A stretch of 64,000 bases of DNA, from positions 1,178,001 to 1,242,000 of the forward strand of contig CAXXUJ010000001.1 in NCBI GenBank assembly GCA_963677695.2, read 5' to 3'. The notes below the pieces were generated by a model. It was not told the origin of the DNA and did no database searches. It saw only the letters and a program-made list of their open reading frames with translations. Origin of the DNA: SABI01 sp963677695 (lineage in GTDB: Bacteria > Spirochaetota > Spirochaetia > Sphaerochaetales > Sphaerochaetaceae). The position numbers and the translations under genes are program-made. Positions 42,838 through 51,309 of this stretch are shown one piece after another. Each line of letters begins with the position of its first letter. The stretch's first letter is position 1.

Positions 42838-44550
42838 ATGCCTAAAATAGAAGCACACGAAACACTATTCGAATCATTGCTCATTAAAAAGTACAGCGAC
42901 GAGGCTCTGGAAGATATCTTCCCTGTCGCGAAAGCTGAACTTGACGGTCATGACACTGAAGAGCATCTCTACAAGATAGAACTCAATGACACCAACAGAC
43001 CTGACCTCTGGTCGGCAGCCGGTGTAGCGCGCGCACTCAACACCTACGAAAAGGGGGAAGTTCCCTCCTATGATTTCTTCAGTGATGAAAAGGGATCAAA
43101 GGACTCACAAGGCAGACGCCTCATCATCGATGCTTCGGTGGAAGTCGTCCGTCCCTACTCTATCGGTTTTGCCGTGAAGGGAAAGGTGATCGACGAGATG
43201 ATTCTCGATGCATTGATCCAGTCTCAGGAGAAGCTCTGCAACAACTTCGGACGAAAGAGAAAGAGTATCGCAATGGGGGTATACCGAAGTGATCTGATCA
43301 CCTATCCCGTGCACTACCGGGGTGCGGACCCTGATGAAACGGCGTTCATCCCTCTCGGTGCTGAAGAGAAGATGACACTCAACGAGATCGTCGAGAAACA
43401 TCCGAAAGGGCAGGAGTACGGCCACATCGTGACAGGTGCTCCCCTGTTCCCCTTCCTTCATGACGACAACGGTGATGTTCTCTCCTTCCCTCCCGTGATC
43501 AATTCTGCCCACATCGGCGCTGTGGAAGCGGGTGACGAAAATCTCTTTTTAGAGTTCAGCGGTCCCGGCCTGGATGATCTGCTGCTTGCAGCTTCGATCG
43601 TTGCCTGTGACTGCGCAGATATGGGATTCACTATTCTGCCCGTGACCTGCTCGGTTCCCTATGATACTCACTATGGGAGAGAAATCACGGTACCCTACTA
43701 CTTTCAGACACCTCAGACCTGTGAAATTCCTTACCTCCATAAGACACTTGGGGAGAAGCTATCCAATGAACAGATCATATCTGCACTCGACCGGATGGGA
43801 GTGAAGAGCTCGATTTCGGGAACGACGATCACCATCGTCCCTCCCGAGTACAGAAATGACTTCCTTCATGCAGCGGATGTTGTTGAGGATGTAATGATCG
43901 GTCACGCGCTGAGCAGTTTCGAGCCGATTCTTCCGAGTGATTTCACTGCAGGGCGCCTCACAGAGGCAGAAGAGCTTTCAAGGAAGGTGAAGGATATCAT
44001 CATCGGAATGGGCTTCCAGGAGATGATGTACAACTATCTCGGTTCGAGAAAAGAGTATATCGACAACATGCACGTCAGCGGTGACGATTACATCCAGATA
44101 GCAAATCCGATGAGTGAGAACTACGAGTATGTCCGCCCCTCGGTTATTCCCTCCCTCCTTGAAAGTGAGAGTGTCAGCGCACACGCTGTCTATCCTCACC
44201 AGATTTTCGAAGTGGGAAAAGTAGCCTACCTTGATGAGAGCGACAACTCGGGAACGGTGACTAAAAACCATCTTGGTTTCCTCGCTGCAGGTCCTGATGC
44301 TGGATTCAATGATCTCAGCAGTTATATCAGTACACTCCTGTACTTCCTCAATGTCGAGTACGTGATGAAGGAAGTGGATGATCCCCGTTTCATCGAAGGA
44401 CGATGCGGTATTCTCACTTCAGATGGAAAGGATATCGGGATTTTCGGAGAGATTCACCCGGCGGTGCTCGAGTCATGGAATATCACAATGCCGTGTATCG
44501 CCTGTGAACTCGATATCGACCAGATTCTTATTGCGAGAGAGCATCTGTAA
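42838..44550 (+). CDS. pheT: Phenylalanyl-tRNA synthetase beta subunit, archaeal-type
   Basis: A 570-residue short-form PheT without the N-terminal EMAP domain of the classic bacterial enzyme, matching the archaeal-type partner. The B3/B4 editing region is in the middle (NSAHIGAVEAGDENLFLEFSG) and the B5 and core-like domains follow (EYRNDFLHAADVVEDVMIGH). The pairing with the long archaeal-type pheS is consistent. The ATG directly follows the pheS stop. A clear terminator lies downstream. Confidence 0.94.
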   Translation: MPKIEAHETLFESLLIKKYSDEALEDIFPVAKAELDGHDTEEHLYKIELNDTNRPDLWSAAGVARALNTYEKGEVPSYDFFSDEKGSKDSQGRRLIIDASVEVVRPYSIGFAVKGKVIDEMILDALIQSQEKLCNNFGRKRKSIAMGVYRSDLITYPVHYRGADPDETAFIPLGAEEKMTLNEIVEKHPKGQEYGHIVTGAPLFPFLHDDNGDVLSFPPVINSAHIGAVEAGDENLFLEFSGPGLDDLLLAASIVACDCADMGFTILPVTCSVPYDTHYGREITVPYYFQTPQTCEIPYLHKTLGEKLSNEQIISALDRMGVKSSISGTTITIVPPEYRNDFLHAADVVEDVMIGHALSSFEPILPSDFTAGRLTEAEELSRKVKDIIIGMGFQEMMYNYLGSRKEYIDNMHVSGDDYIQIANPMSENYEYVRPSVIPSLLESESVSAHAVYPHQIFEVGKVAYLDESDNSGTVTKNHLGFLAAGPDAGFNDLSSYISTLLYFLNVEYVMKEVDDPRFIEGRCGILTSDGKDIGIFGEIHPAVLESWNITMPCIACELDIDQILIAREHL

Positions 44551-44577
44551 GACTGATTGTTTCATGAAAACAACAAG

Positions 44578-44615
44578 CGGCCTGATCCAGCACAAGCAGT
44601 GAATCAGGCCGTTTT
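44578..44615 (+). terminator. Terminator of pheST
   Basis: CGGCCTGAT (44578-44586) and ATCAGGCCG (44603-44611) form a 9-bp stem with a 16-base loop, followed by TTTT. Confidence 0.82.
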
Positions 44616-44659
44616 CATGTCTTCTGTCTTCAGAATTCTATTCGCTCATCAACGTACGT

Positions 44660-44689
44660 TATCGGATAATATCTGATTATTATCCGATA
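44660..44689. repeat. Perfect 12-bp inverted repeat and related short repeats
   Basis: TATCGGATAATA (44660-44671) and TATTATCCGATA (44678-44689) are separated by 6 bp. Further copies of TMTGATTAT-like units follow up to 44720 (CTGATTAT, CTGATATG). The region lies between convergent genes pheT and bcp, so an operator role is doubtful; a structure or replication-related role is possible. Confidence 0.6.
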
Positions 44690-44793
44690 TTATCCATACA
44701 TGTCTGATTATGTCTGATATGAAAAGTTAGAGATTCCCTCTTTTCATATAGAGGAAGGGATGTCTCTGCATAGCTTTTCTACACCTCAGTCAA

Positions 44794-45255
44794 CTACAGC
44801 GATGTAAGGAATTCGTTCACTTCCTCCCCATGTCCCTTCACCTGGACCTTGGGCCACACCTTGATGAGTGTTCCCTCTTTATCAAAGATGAAGGTACTTC
44901 TCAGGACACCCATGTATTTCTTTCCGTACATGCTTTTCTCTCCCCATGCTCCAAGAGCTTCGAGAAGGACGTGTTCGGGGTCACTGAGAAGGGTGAAGTT
45001 GAGTTCGAACTTCGCAATGAACTTCTGGTGTGAAGAAGGGGAGTCGGGAGAAAGACCGAGAATGACTGCATCCTGACTCTCGATGGCAGGGAGGTTGTCT
45101 CTGAAGCTGCAGGCTTCGGTGGTGCAGCCGCTCGTGTTGTCTTTCGGGTATGCGTACACAACAACATATTTCCCTTTGAAATCTGCAAGGCTGATATCTT
45201 TTCCGTTCTCATCCTGTATGGTCACCTGAGGTGCCGATGAACCTGTTTCAAGCAT
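44794..45255 (-). CDS. bcp: Thioredoxin-dependent thiol peroxidase (Bcp/PrxQ)
   Basis: A 153-residue peroxiredoxin that reduces peroxides with thioredoxin. The peroxidatic cysteine is in YPKDNTSGCTTEACSFRD (about residues 36-53), with a second Cys five residues later, the PrxQ/Bcp arrangement. Length and the ending KVKGHGEEVNEFL fit the family. It stands alone, 21 bp downstream of the zinc-ribbon gene, with which it may be co-transcribed. Confidence 0.94.
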   Translation of the reverse strand: MLETGSSAPQVTIQDENGKDISLADFKGKYVVVYAYPKDNTSGCTTEACSFRDNLPAIESQDAVILGLSPDSPSSHQKFIAKFELNFTLLSDPEHVLLEALGAWGEKSMYGKKYMGVLRSTFIFDKEGTLIKVWPKVQVKGHGEEVNEFLTSL

Positions 45256-45276
45256 TATAACTCCTTTGTATCTGAT

Positions 45277-45567
45277 TCATTCTTCACCGAAGAGCGCCTT
45301 GAGTTTTTTCATGGCATCTTCCTTTGAATTTTTCACTGTCTTTCCCGGTTCCATCCTGTTGATCATGAATGATGTGCAGAAATTGGCTCTTTTCTTGTCC
45401 AGAACCGCTTCTTCAACCGATTCACGGCACTGATGGTAGGCGCCTTCATCATAAAATCTGCAGTTTACACATGATTTAAGACTCTGCCCGCAGACCGGGC
45501 ATACTGTCGCATGACCGATAGTCATGGAAGGAGAGATCTCGTTGTTGCAGTGAACACAGATACTCAT
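45277..45567 (-). CDS. Cysteine-rich zinc-binding protein, probably leaderless
   Basis: 96 residues from ATG 45567 (MSICVHCNNEISPSM). Cysteine pairs CVHC, CPVCG, CVNC and a later HQC and FCTSF suggest two zinc-binding sites. There is no ribosome site upstream. The promoter boxes TTGCCA and TACTAT (18 bp apart) place transcription at about the A of the ATG, so the mRNA appears leaderless. A short frame extension upstream begins within the promoter and is less likely. I do not recognise a named family. It precedes bcp on the same strand. Confidence 0.72.
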   Translation of the reverse strand: MSICVHCNNEISPSMTIGHATVCPVCGQSLKSCVNCRFYDEGAYHQCRESVEEAVLDKKRANFCTSFMINRMEPGKTVKNSKEDAMKKLKALFGEE

Positions 45568-45573
45568 GTACAG

Positions 45574-45603
45574 ATAGTACCAATACAGCGGGGTTTCTGG
45601 CAA
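45574..45603 (-). promoter_or_regulatory. Promoter of the leaderless zinc-ribbon gene
   Basis: On the minus strand TTGCCA (45603-45598), 18 bp, TACTAT (45579-45574); the start codon is 7 bp downstream of the -10 box. Confidence 0.55.
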
Positions 45604-45676
45604 GTGAAATCTGTTTTCCTCCTATGGAAACGGTCCGTGAATCCTGTTATAATCTTCTTCATATCCGGAGGCTTAC

Positions 45677-46084
45677 ATGGCAACCCTTTTTACCAAGATC
45701 ATCAACCGTGAGATACCTTCTTCCATCCTCTATGAAGATGAGATGTGTATCGCTATTCTCGATATCGCACCAGTGAACAAGGGTCATGCACTTGTGATCA
45801 GCAAGGGTGAATACCCTACAACCGTCTCATGTCCTGATACGGAGCTCCAGCACCTTATGAGTGTAGCGAAGAAGATCGATATAAAGATGAGAGAGGTGCT
45901 GAAGGCCGATGCCACGAACATCATCATCAACAACGGTCCTGCTGCAGGGCAGGAGGTTCCTCACCTCCATGTTCATATCATCCCGAGATACACAGGGGAC
46001 AATAAGAAGGTTGTCCCTGTCAAGGAAGAGTACGGGGAGGGGGAACTTGCCTCCTATGCTGAAAAACTGACACTTTCCCTGTGA
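45677..46084 (+). CDS. HIT-family nucleotide hydrolase
   Basis: A 135-residue histidine-triad protein of the HinT/Fhit-like type that hydrolyses nucleoside phosphoramidates or dinucleoside polyphosphates. The active-site triad HLHVHIIP is in VPHLHVHIIPRY (about residues 95-106), with FTKIINREIPSSILYEDE at the N-terminus as usual. TATAAT lies about 25 bp upstream and CGGAGG directly before the ATG at 45677. It is followed by the fusA leader. Confidence 0.93.
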   Translation: MATLFTKIINREIPSSILYEDEMCIAILDIAPVNKGHALVISKGEYPTTVSCPDTELQHLMSVAKKIDIKMREVLKADATNIIINNGPAAGQEVPHLHVHIIPRYTGDNKKVVPVKEEYGEGELASYAEKLTLSL

Positions 46085-46140
46085 TTCTCTCACTCTGAAT
46101 TGAATAAACAGAAACATCGTAACTTTCTCACAATTATTTA

Positions 46141-46345
46141 TTGCAGATAGGATTGAACAAAATTTGATAATATACTAAAATCCGTCCGGTACGCTTCTTA
46201 GGAGTGCCGATTTCACCTGTTTCAACAGGTGTCTGTCCCTGATATGCTGTACATGAAGCGATACACTATGAAGATATTTACTTCTCTGGAGAGTTCGTGT
46301 CGATGGGTAGACCGAAACTCCACAGAGAGAAAAGAGGAATGAATA
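46141..46345 (+). promoter_or_regulatory. fusA leader with two hairpins
   Basis: An AT-rich promoter region (46141-46176, TATACT at 46171) is followed by a perfect stem CACCTGT-TTCA-ACAGGTG (46214-46231) and an imperfect long stem (46284-46327) just before the ribosome site GAGGAAT. The -35 box is not clear. The stems may control EF-G translation. Confidence 0.5.
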
Positions 46346-48442
46346 ATGGCTGATATTAGTAAAATGAGAAACATCGGAATCAGTGCGCATATCGACTCTG
46401 GTAAGACGACCCTTTCCGAAAGGATTCTCTTTTATGCAAACAGAATCCATGCGATCCACGAAGTCCGCGGTAAAGACGGAGTCGGTGCGACGATGGACTC
46501 TATGGAACTTGAGAAAGAACGTGGAATCACGATCGCTTCTGCAGCAACAAACGTCACATGGAAGGAGCATCCGATCAACGTTATCGATACTCCGGGACAC
46601 GTTGACTTCACCATTGAGGTTGAAAGATCTCTGAGAGTTCTTGACGGTGCTGTCCTCGTACTCTGTTCTGTTGCAGGTGTACAGAGCCAGTCAATCACCG
46701 TTGACAGACAGATGAAGCGCTATAACGTACCGAGAATCGCATTTGTCAACAAGTGTGACCGTACCGGTGCAAATCCCTACAGAGTTAAGAACCAGCTTGT
46801 AGAGAAGCTCGGTCTTAACGCTGTTCTTATTCAGATCCCTATCGGTCTCGAAGATAAGCTGCAGGGTGTTGTCGACCTTATCACCATGAAGGCTGTCTAC
46901 TTCGACGGCGACAGCGGTGAAAAGCTCAGATATGAAGAGATTCCTGCTGAACTCGCAGACGAAGCTCAGGAGAAGAGAGAGGAGATGCTCGATGCTATCT
47001 CGATGTTCTCTGACGAACTCATGGAAGCAATGCTTGAGGAAGAGGTCACTGAAGACCTGATCCACGAAGCACTCAGAAAGGGAACTATCGCTCTCGAGCT
47101 CGTTCCTGTCATGATGGGTTCAGCATACAAGAACAAGGGTATCCAGCCCCTCCTTGATGCAATCATCAACTACCTCCCCAACCCGACCCAGGTCACCAAC
47201 ACAGCTCTCGACCTCGATAACGAGGAAGCTCCTGTCAAGCTCGAAGCTGACGATGAAGCAAAGCCCGTTATCCTCGGATTCAAGCTTGAGGACGGTCAGT
47301 ACGGTCAGCTCACTTACATCAGAATCTATCAGGGTAGAGTGAAGAAGGGTGACGAGCTCTTCAACACCAGAACCCAGAAGAAGTTCAAGGTCGGTCGTCT
47401 GGTCAAGATGCACGCATCCAGCATGGAAGACATCAACGAAGCAGGTGCCGGTGATATCGCAGCACTCTTCGGTATCGACTGTGCAAGCGGTGACACGTTC
47501 TGTCACCCCTCACTCAACTACTCGATGACTTCAATGTTCGTTCCGAACCCTGTTATCTCCCTCGCCGTCAACCCTGTCGACAAGAAGGCAGCTGACAACA
47601 TGGCGAAGGCGCTCAACAGATTCACCAAGGAAGACCCCACTTTCAGAACCTATGTCGATCCTGAATCAAATCAGACGATCATCCAGGGAATGGGAGAGCT
47701 TCACCTCGAAGTCTACATCGAAAGAATGAAGAGAGAGTACAAGGCTGAAGTCCTTACAGACAAGCCTGAAGTTGCATACAGAGAAGCTATCAGTCAGAGA
47801 GCGGAGTTCAACTACACTCACAAGAAGCAGACAGGTGGTTCCGGTCAGTATGCACGTGTTGCAGGTTACTTCGAGCCGATCGAAGAAGGCGAAGATGCAC
47901 CCGATTACGAGTTTATCGACAGCATCAAGGGTGGTGTTATTCCTACCGAATACGTCCCCTCCTGTGATAAGGGCTTCCAGGCAGCACTCAAGAAGGGTAC
48001 TCAGCTTGGATTCCCCATTGTCGGTGTCCGTGCGGCGGTCAACGACGGTGCTTTCCACCCCGTTGACTCTTCTGACCAGGCATTCCAGACAGCTGCCCTT
48101 CAGGCGTTCAGAGAAACCTATGAGAAGGCAAAGCCGATCATTCTCGAACCTATCATGAAAGTCAGCGTCGAAGGACCTACTGAGTTCCAGGGAAATATCT
48201 TTGGTTCAATCAACCAGAGAAGAGGTATCATCATCAGTTCCACCGAAGACGGAGCGAACTGTGCTGTTGATGCTGAAGTCCCCCTCTCAGAGATGTTCGG
48301 GTACTCCACTGTTCTCCGCTCCCTCACTCAGGGTAAGGCAGAATACACCATGGAGCTTGCCAAATATTCGAAGGTTCCCCAGAGCGTGAGCGAGGAACTC
48401 AAGAAGGCATACCAGGAAAAGAAGAAAGAACAGGCAAAATAA
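46346..48442 (+). CDS. fusA: Elongation factor G, spirochaete/mitochondrial type (spdEF-G1)
   Basis: A 698-residue translation factor GTPase that moves tRNA and mRNA through the ribosome. The G1 box reads AHIDSGKTT with Ser, typical of mitochondrial EF-G1 and spirochaete spdEF-G1 rather than AHIDAGKTT; ERGITI, DTPGHVDFT and NKCD follow. In spirochaetes such EF-G1 is reported to serve in translocation while a second EF-G serves in recycling (knowledge of the family). The gene is rich in AGA and CTC codons and in strongly expressed patterns. Terminator follows. Confidence 0.94.
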   Translation: MADISKMRNIGISAHIDSGKTTLSERILFYANRIHAIHEVRGKDGVGATMDSMELEKERGITIASAATNVTWKEHPINVIDTPGHVDFTIEVERSLRVLDGAVLVLCSVAGVQSQSITVDRQMKRYNVPRIAFVNKCDRTGANPYRVKNQLVEKLGLNAVLIQIPIGLEDKLQGVVDLITMKAVYFDGDSGEKLRYEEIPAELADEAQEKREEMLDAISMFSDELMEAMLEEEVTEDLIHEALRKGTIALELVPVMMGSAYKNKGIQPLLDAIINYLPNPTQVTNTALDLDNEEAPVKLEADDEAKPVILGFKLEDGQYGQLTYIRIYQGRVKKGDELFNTRTQKKFKVGRLVKMHASSMEDINEAGAGDIAALFGIDCASGDTFCHPSLNYSMTSMFVPNPVISLAVNPVDKKAADNMAKALNRFTKEDPTFRTYVDPESNQTIIQGMGELHLEVYIERMKREYKAEVLTDKPEVAYREAISQRAEFNYTHKKQTGGSGQYARVAGYFEPIEEGEDAPDYEFIDSIKGGVIPTEYVPSCDKGFQAALKKGTQLGFPIVGVRAAVNDGAFHPVDSSDQAFQTAALQAFRETYEKAKPIILEPIMKVSVEGPTEFQGNIFGSINQRRGIIISSTEDGANCAVDAEVPLSEMFGYSTVLRSLTQGKAEYTMELAKYSKVPQSVSEELKKAYQEKKKEQAK

Positions 48443-48459
48443 TTTTCGCCAACGTTATA

Positions 48460-48489
48460 ATGACCGGTCAGACAGGCCGGTCATTTTTT
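48460..48489 (+). terminator. Terminator of fusA
   Basis: ATGACCGG (48460-48467) and CCGGTCAT (48477-48484) form an 8-bp stem followed by TTTTT. Confidence 0.85.
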
Positions 48490-48562
48490 AGAAGAATAGA
48501 GTGTGTTACCGACGGGAAAACCGTGTTATACTAGGGTAACTTAAACATCTTGGAGGTGTGAT

Positions 48563-49270
48563 ATGGAAGTTCAAGAGTTAAACGAGTTGAGCCCTCTCAG
48601 GGCATTTGACAAATCACTTCATGGTGGACTTGGAAAAGGAAACCTCGGCGTTCTGGTCTCCAGACATGGAGTCGGGAAGACCGCATGTCTCGTGCATCTT
48701 GCTACAGACAAATTATTTAGAAATGAGCATATTATCCACGTTTCCTTCTCGGGGAATGTCGATCACGTAATCAGCTGGTATAAGGAAGTATTCAGACAGA
48801 TCTCCGAAAACAGAGAGCTCGAGGATGCAACCCACATTTACAACGAGATCCTTGCCAACAGAGTAGTCATGAACTTCTCCCAGGAAAATGTCTCGGTCGA
48901 GAAGGTCCTTTCTTCTCTTGAGACCCTAATCCGTCAGGGTTCCTTCAACGCTGATGCCGTCATGTTTGATGGATACCATCTCACCACTGCGAGTGAAGAG
49001 GATGTAAGAAAAATCAAGGAATTCGCAATGAACATGCGCCTTGAAGTCTGGTTCAGCGTCTCTCCCGTAAAGATGGATGTAACGTATGATGAGTACGGCG
49101 TACCTGAAACGATGCTCAAGTATGAAGAGCTGATTGATGTCCTTATCGGTCTCAAGTACAGCGAAGATATGGATCGTGTTGTCATGACTCTGGTCAAGGA
49201 TGGAGAGGATATCACTCCGCATCCGATGCAGGTCAATCTTGATCCGAAGACAATGCTTATCGTTAGCTGA
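48563..49270 (+). CDS. P-loop ATPase of RecA/KaiC-like fold, unknown role
   Basis: A 235-residue protein with Walker A SRHGVGKTA (about residues 33-41) and a likely Walker B ADAVMFDGYH (about residues 129-138). The layout (AFDKSLHGGLGKGNLGVLVS... then helix-rich middle) resembles single RecA/KaiC domains. I do not recognise a named family. It stands alone between two terminators, with a good ribosome site (TTGGAGGTGTG) before ATG 48563. Neighbouring fusA gives no functional clue. Confidence 0.75.
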   Translation: MEVQELNELSPLRAFDKSLHGGLGKGNLGVLVSRHGVGKTACLVHLATDKLFRNEHIIHVSFSGNVDHVISWYKEVFRQISENRELEDATHIYNEILANRVVMNFSQENVSVEKVLSSLETLIRQGSFNADAVMFDGYHLTTASEEDVRKIKEFAMNMRLEVWFSVSPVKMDVTYDEYGVPETMLKYEELIDVLIGLKYSEDMDRVVMTLVKDGEDITPHPMQVNLDPKTMLIVS

Positions 49271-49293
49271 TCAGAGAGCGATTCTCGCATAAT

Positions 49294-49338
49294 AAAACCG
49301 GTCTTCCTGCTGAATGTGCAGTGCTGACCGGTTTTTTT
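49294..49338 (+). terminator. Terminator after the P-loop gene
   Basis: AAAACCGGTC (49294-49303) and GACCGGTTTT (49326-49335) form a 10-bp stem with a 22-base loop, ending in TTTTTTT. The reverse strand also ends in A/T runs, so it may serve the convergent GntR gene. Confidence 0.85.
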
Positions 49339-49370
49339 GTGTTCTGATGTCTTTGGAGATCCAAAGTGAA

Positions 49371-50054
49371 TCAGTAGTTGTTCTGTCCGAACTTGATATA
49401 GGTTCTGCTTAAATCCTTCAGCCTTGAAAGGGTGGTGTATGCACGATAGATATGGTCGTACATGATATTCTTCGCCTCTTCAGGCTGCTTTTTCTTGATG
49501 GCATCAAGGATATGCTTATGGTCATTCAGACTGTTCCCGTACGTATTGATGAGCCCGACACGATTGCTCATGATCAGGATATCGAAATTGGAAAGCATAC
49601 GATAGAGAAAGAGGTTTGTGCTCATCTTCATGATCGTCGAGTGGAATTCCATATCGATCTGCACGATCTCCATCTGCTTCTCTTCGTTGATAACAACCGC
49701 GTACCTATCCAGAATCGATTCCAGCTGGGCAATGTTTTCAGGAGTGATCCTCTTTGTCGCTTCAAATACTCCTAACGGCTCAAGCTGCATGCGGATTTTA
49801 TAGAGATCGAGGATCTCTTTCATCTCCAGGCGTTTTACATATACTCCTCTGTTCGGGATGATTTCCAGGATATTCTCTTCATGGAGTTTTGCGAACGCTG
49901 TCATAAGCGGGGTGCGTGATACATTGAATCTTTCTTGAAGGGCTTTCTGGTTGAGTCTCTCTCCGGGGACGATCTCCGCATTGATCACCATATCCTTTAT
50001 CCCCTGGTAAGCGTCGTTTGTGAGATTCGATGTAGTCCGTTCCTGTTTAGCCAT
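49371..50054 (-). CDS. GntR-family regulator with FCD domain (first)
   Basis: A 227-residue FadR-like protein: winged helix MVINAEIVPGERLNQKALQERFNVSRTPL, NRGVYVKRL, then an FCD effector domain with the metal/ligand pattern EFHSTIMKMSTNLFLYRML and DHKHILDAI. Such proteins sense an organic acid or sugar acid. It is divergent from the transketolase-TRAP operon across a 409-bp AT-rich gap containing inverted repeats, so it likely controls that operon. Confidence 0.9.
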   Translation of the reverse strand: MAKQERTTSNLTNDAYQGIKDMVINAEIVPGERLNQKALQERFNVSRTPLMTAFAKLHEENILEIIPNRGVYVKRLEMKEILDLYKIRMQLEPLGVFEATKRITPENIAQLESILDRYAVVINEEKQMEIVQIDMEFHSTIMKMSTNLFLYRMLSNFDILIMSNRVGLINTYGNSLNDHKHILDAIKKKQPEEAKNIMYDHIYRAYTTLSRLKDLSRTYIKFGQNNY

Positions 50055-50463
50055 TGCATACCCTTCTAGAGAACATATTCAATCAGAATAATACCATATA
50101 GTGGGCTGGAGATTGAATATTTCAGCATTTTTTAATGAAGTATTTCACTCTATCGTTACGTGAACAGCTCCTTTTAGTCAAGAAGAATTTTTAGATACCG
50201 AACTATTTTTCGTAATCGTTCTGGTTCTTTTTCTCAGAATTTTCTTATAAAAAATATGGCAGCAGATAGAGGTTCGTTTGGTAAAAACTTATAAATATAT
50301 ATAATAAAGAGAAATAGTAAATACATGAATAAAAGTTTATCGATAAAAAATACATATTGATAAAAAACGTATAAAAAAAGTTGACAATATGTATTTAGGT
50401 GCTAAGATAAATGTATACATTTTACCAAACAATGTATTCAAACTAATCTATCAAGGCGCAAGA
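50055..50463. promoter_or_regulatory. AT-rich divergent control region with repeats
   Basis: The 409-bp gap is very AT-rich. It holds AATACATATTG (50349-50359) with its perfect inverse CAATATGTATT (50385-50395), and AAATGTATACATTT (50409-50422), a 14-bp palindrome. TTGACA (50381-50386) lies within the second arm and TAAGAT about 16 bp later may be the -10 box. These look like GntR operator sites. No gene is seen; the region also must hold the gntR promoter. Confidence 0.6.
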
Positions 50464-51309
50464 ATGAATTCTGAAATACAACATCTACAAGAGAAAGTCG
50501 AGCATTTGACAGCACAGGCTCGTGAGATAAGGAAGGATATTATCAGCATGATTTATGCATCCCAGTCCGGACACCCGGGCGGAGCGCTCTCATGTACTGA
50601 TATTCTTACCGTTCTTTATTTCGATGTCATGAAACTCGATCCGAAAAATCCGAAAGATCCAAGCCGAGACCGTTTCGTCCTCTCTAAGGGACATGCCTGT
50701 CCTGCATGGTACTCATGCCTGGCAGAAAAAGGATTCTTTGAGAAGTCCCATCTCAATACACTGAGGCAGTTCGGAAGTATTCTTCAGGGCCATCCTGATA
50801 TGAAGAAGACTCCCGGTGTTGATATAAACACAGGATCTCTCGGTCTCGGTGCAAGTGAAGCGATCGGTATGGCACTTGAAGGAAAGTTCACCAAGAAGGA
50901 TTTTCATGTCTATACAGTACTCGGTGACGGTGAACTCAATGAAGGTGTCGTCTGGGAAGCTGCCATGAGCGCAGGTAAATTCGCCCTCGATAACCTCACC
51001 TATTTTGTTGACTACAATCACCTGCAGATCGACGGTACGACCGAACAGGTCATGCCTCTCGAGCCTCTTGCTCAGAAGTTCCAGAGTTTCGGATGGGAGA
51101 CAATCGATATCGACGGACACAATATTGAAGAGATTCTTTCCGCGATTGAAAAAAGAAAGAGTATCAAAGGCAAGCCCGTGTGCATCATTGCACAGACTGT
51201 GAAAGGAAAGGGTGTGAGCTTCATGGAAAATGAACGGGGCTGGCACGGAAAGGCTCCGAACGAAGAACAGTATCGTCAGGCTATGAAAGAACTGGAAGGG
51301 GATGCATAA
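50464..51309 (+). CDS. Transketolase, N-terminal subunit
   Basis: About 281 residues from ATG 50464 (MNSEIQHLQEKV), chosen because AAGGCGC precedes it; an earlier frame start is in promoter sequence. It contains the thiamine-diphosphate part: SGHPGGALSCTDIL, RFVLSKGHACPAWY, and GDGELNEG with its NHLQIDG continuation, and the HGKAP segment at the end. Split transketolases like this occur in ordinary metabolism and in catabolic pathways for unusual sugars. The partner gene begins directly after the stop. Confidence 0.93.
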   Translation: MNSEIQHLQEKVEHLTAQAREIRKDIISMIYASQSGHPGGALSCTDILTVLYFDVMKLDPKNPKDPSRDRFVLSKGHACPAWYSCLAEKGFFEKSHLNTLRQFGSILQGHPDMKKTPGVDINTGSLGLGASEAIGMALEGKFTKKDFHVYTVLGDGELNEGVVWEAAMSAGKFALDNLTYFVDYNHLQIDGTTEQVMPLEPLAQKFQSFGWETIDIDGHNIEEILSAIEKRKSIKGKPVCIIAQTVKGKGVSFMENERGWHGKAPNEEQYRQAMKELEGDA

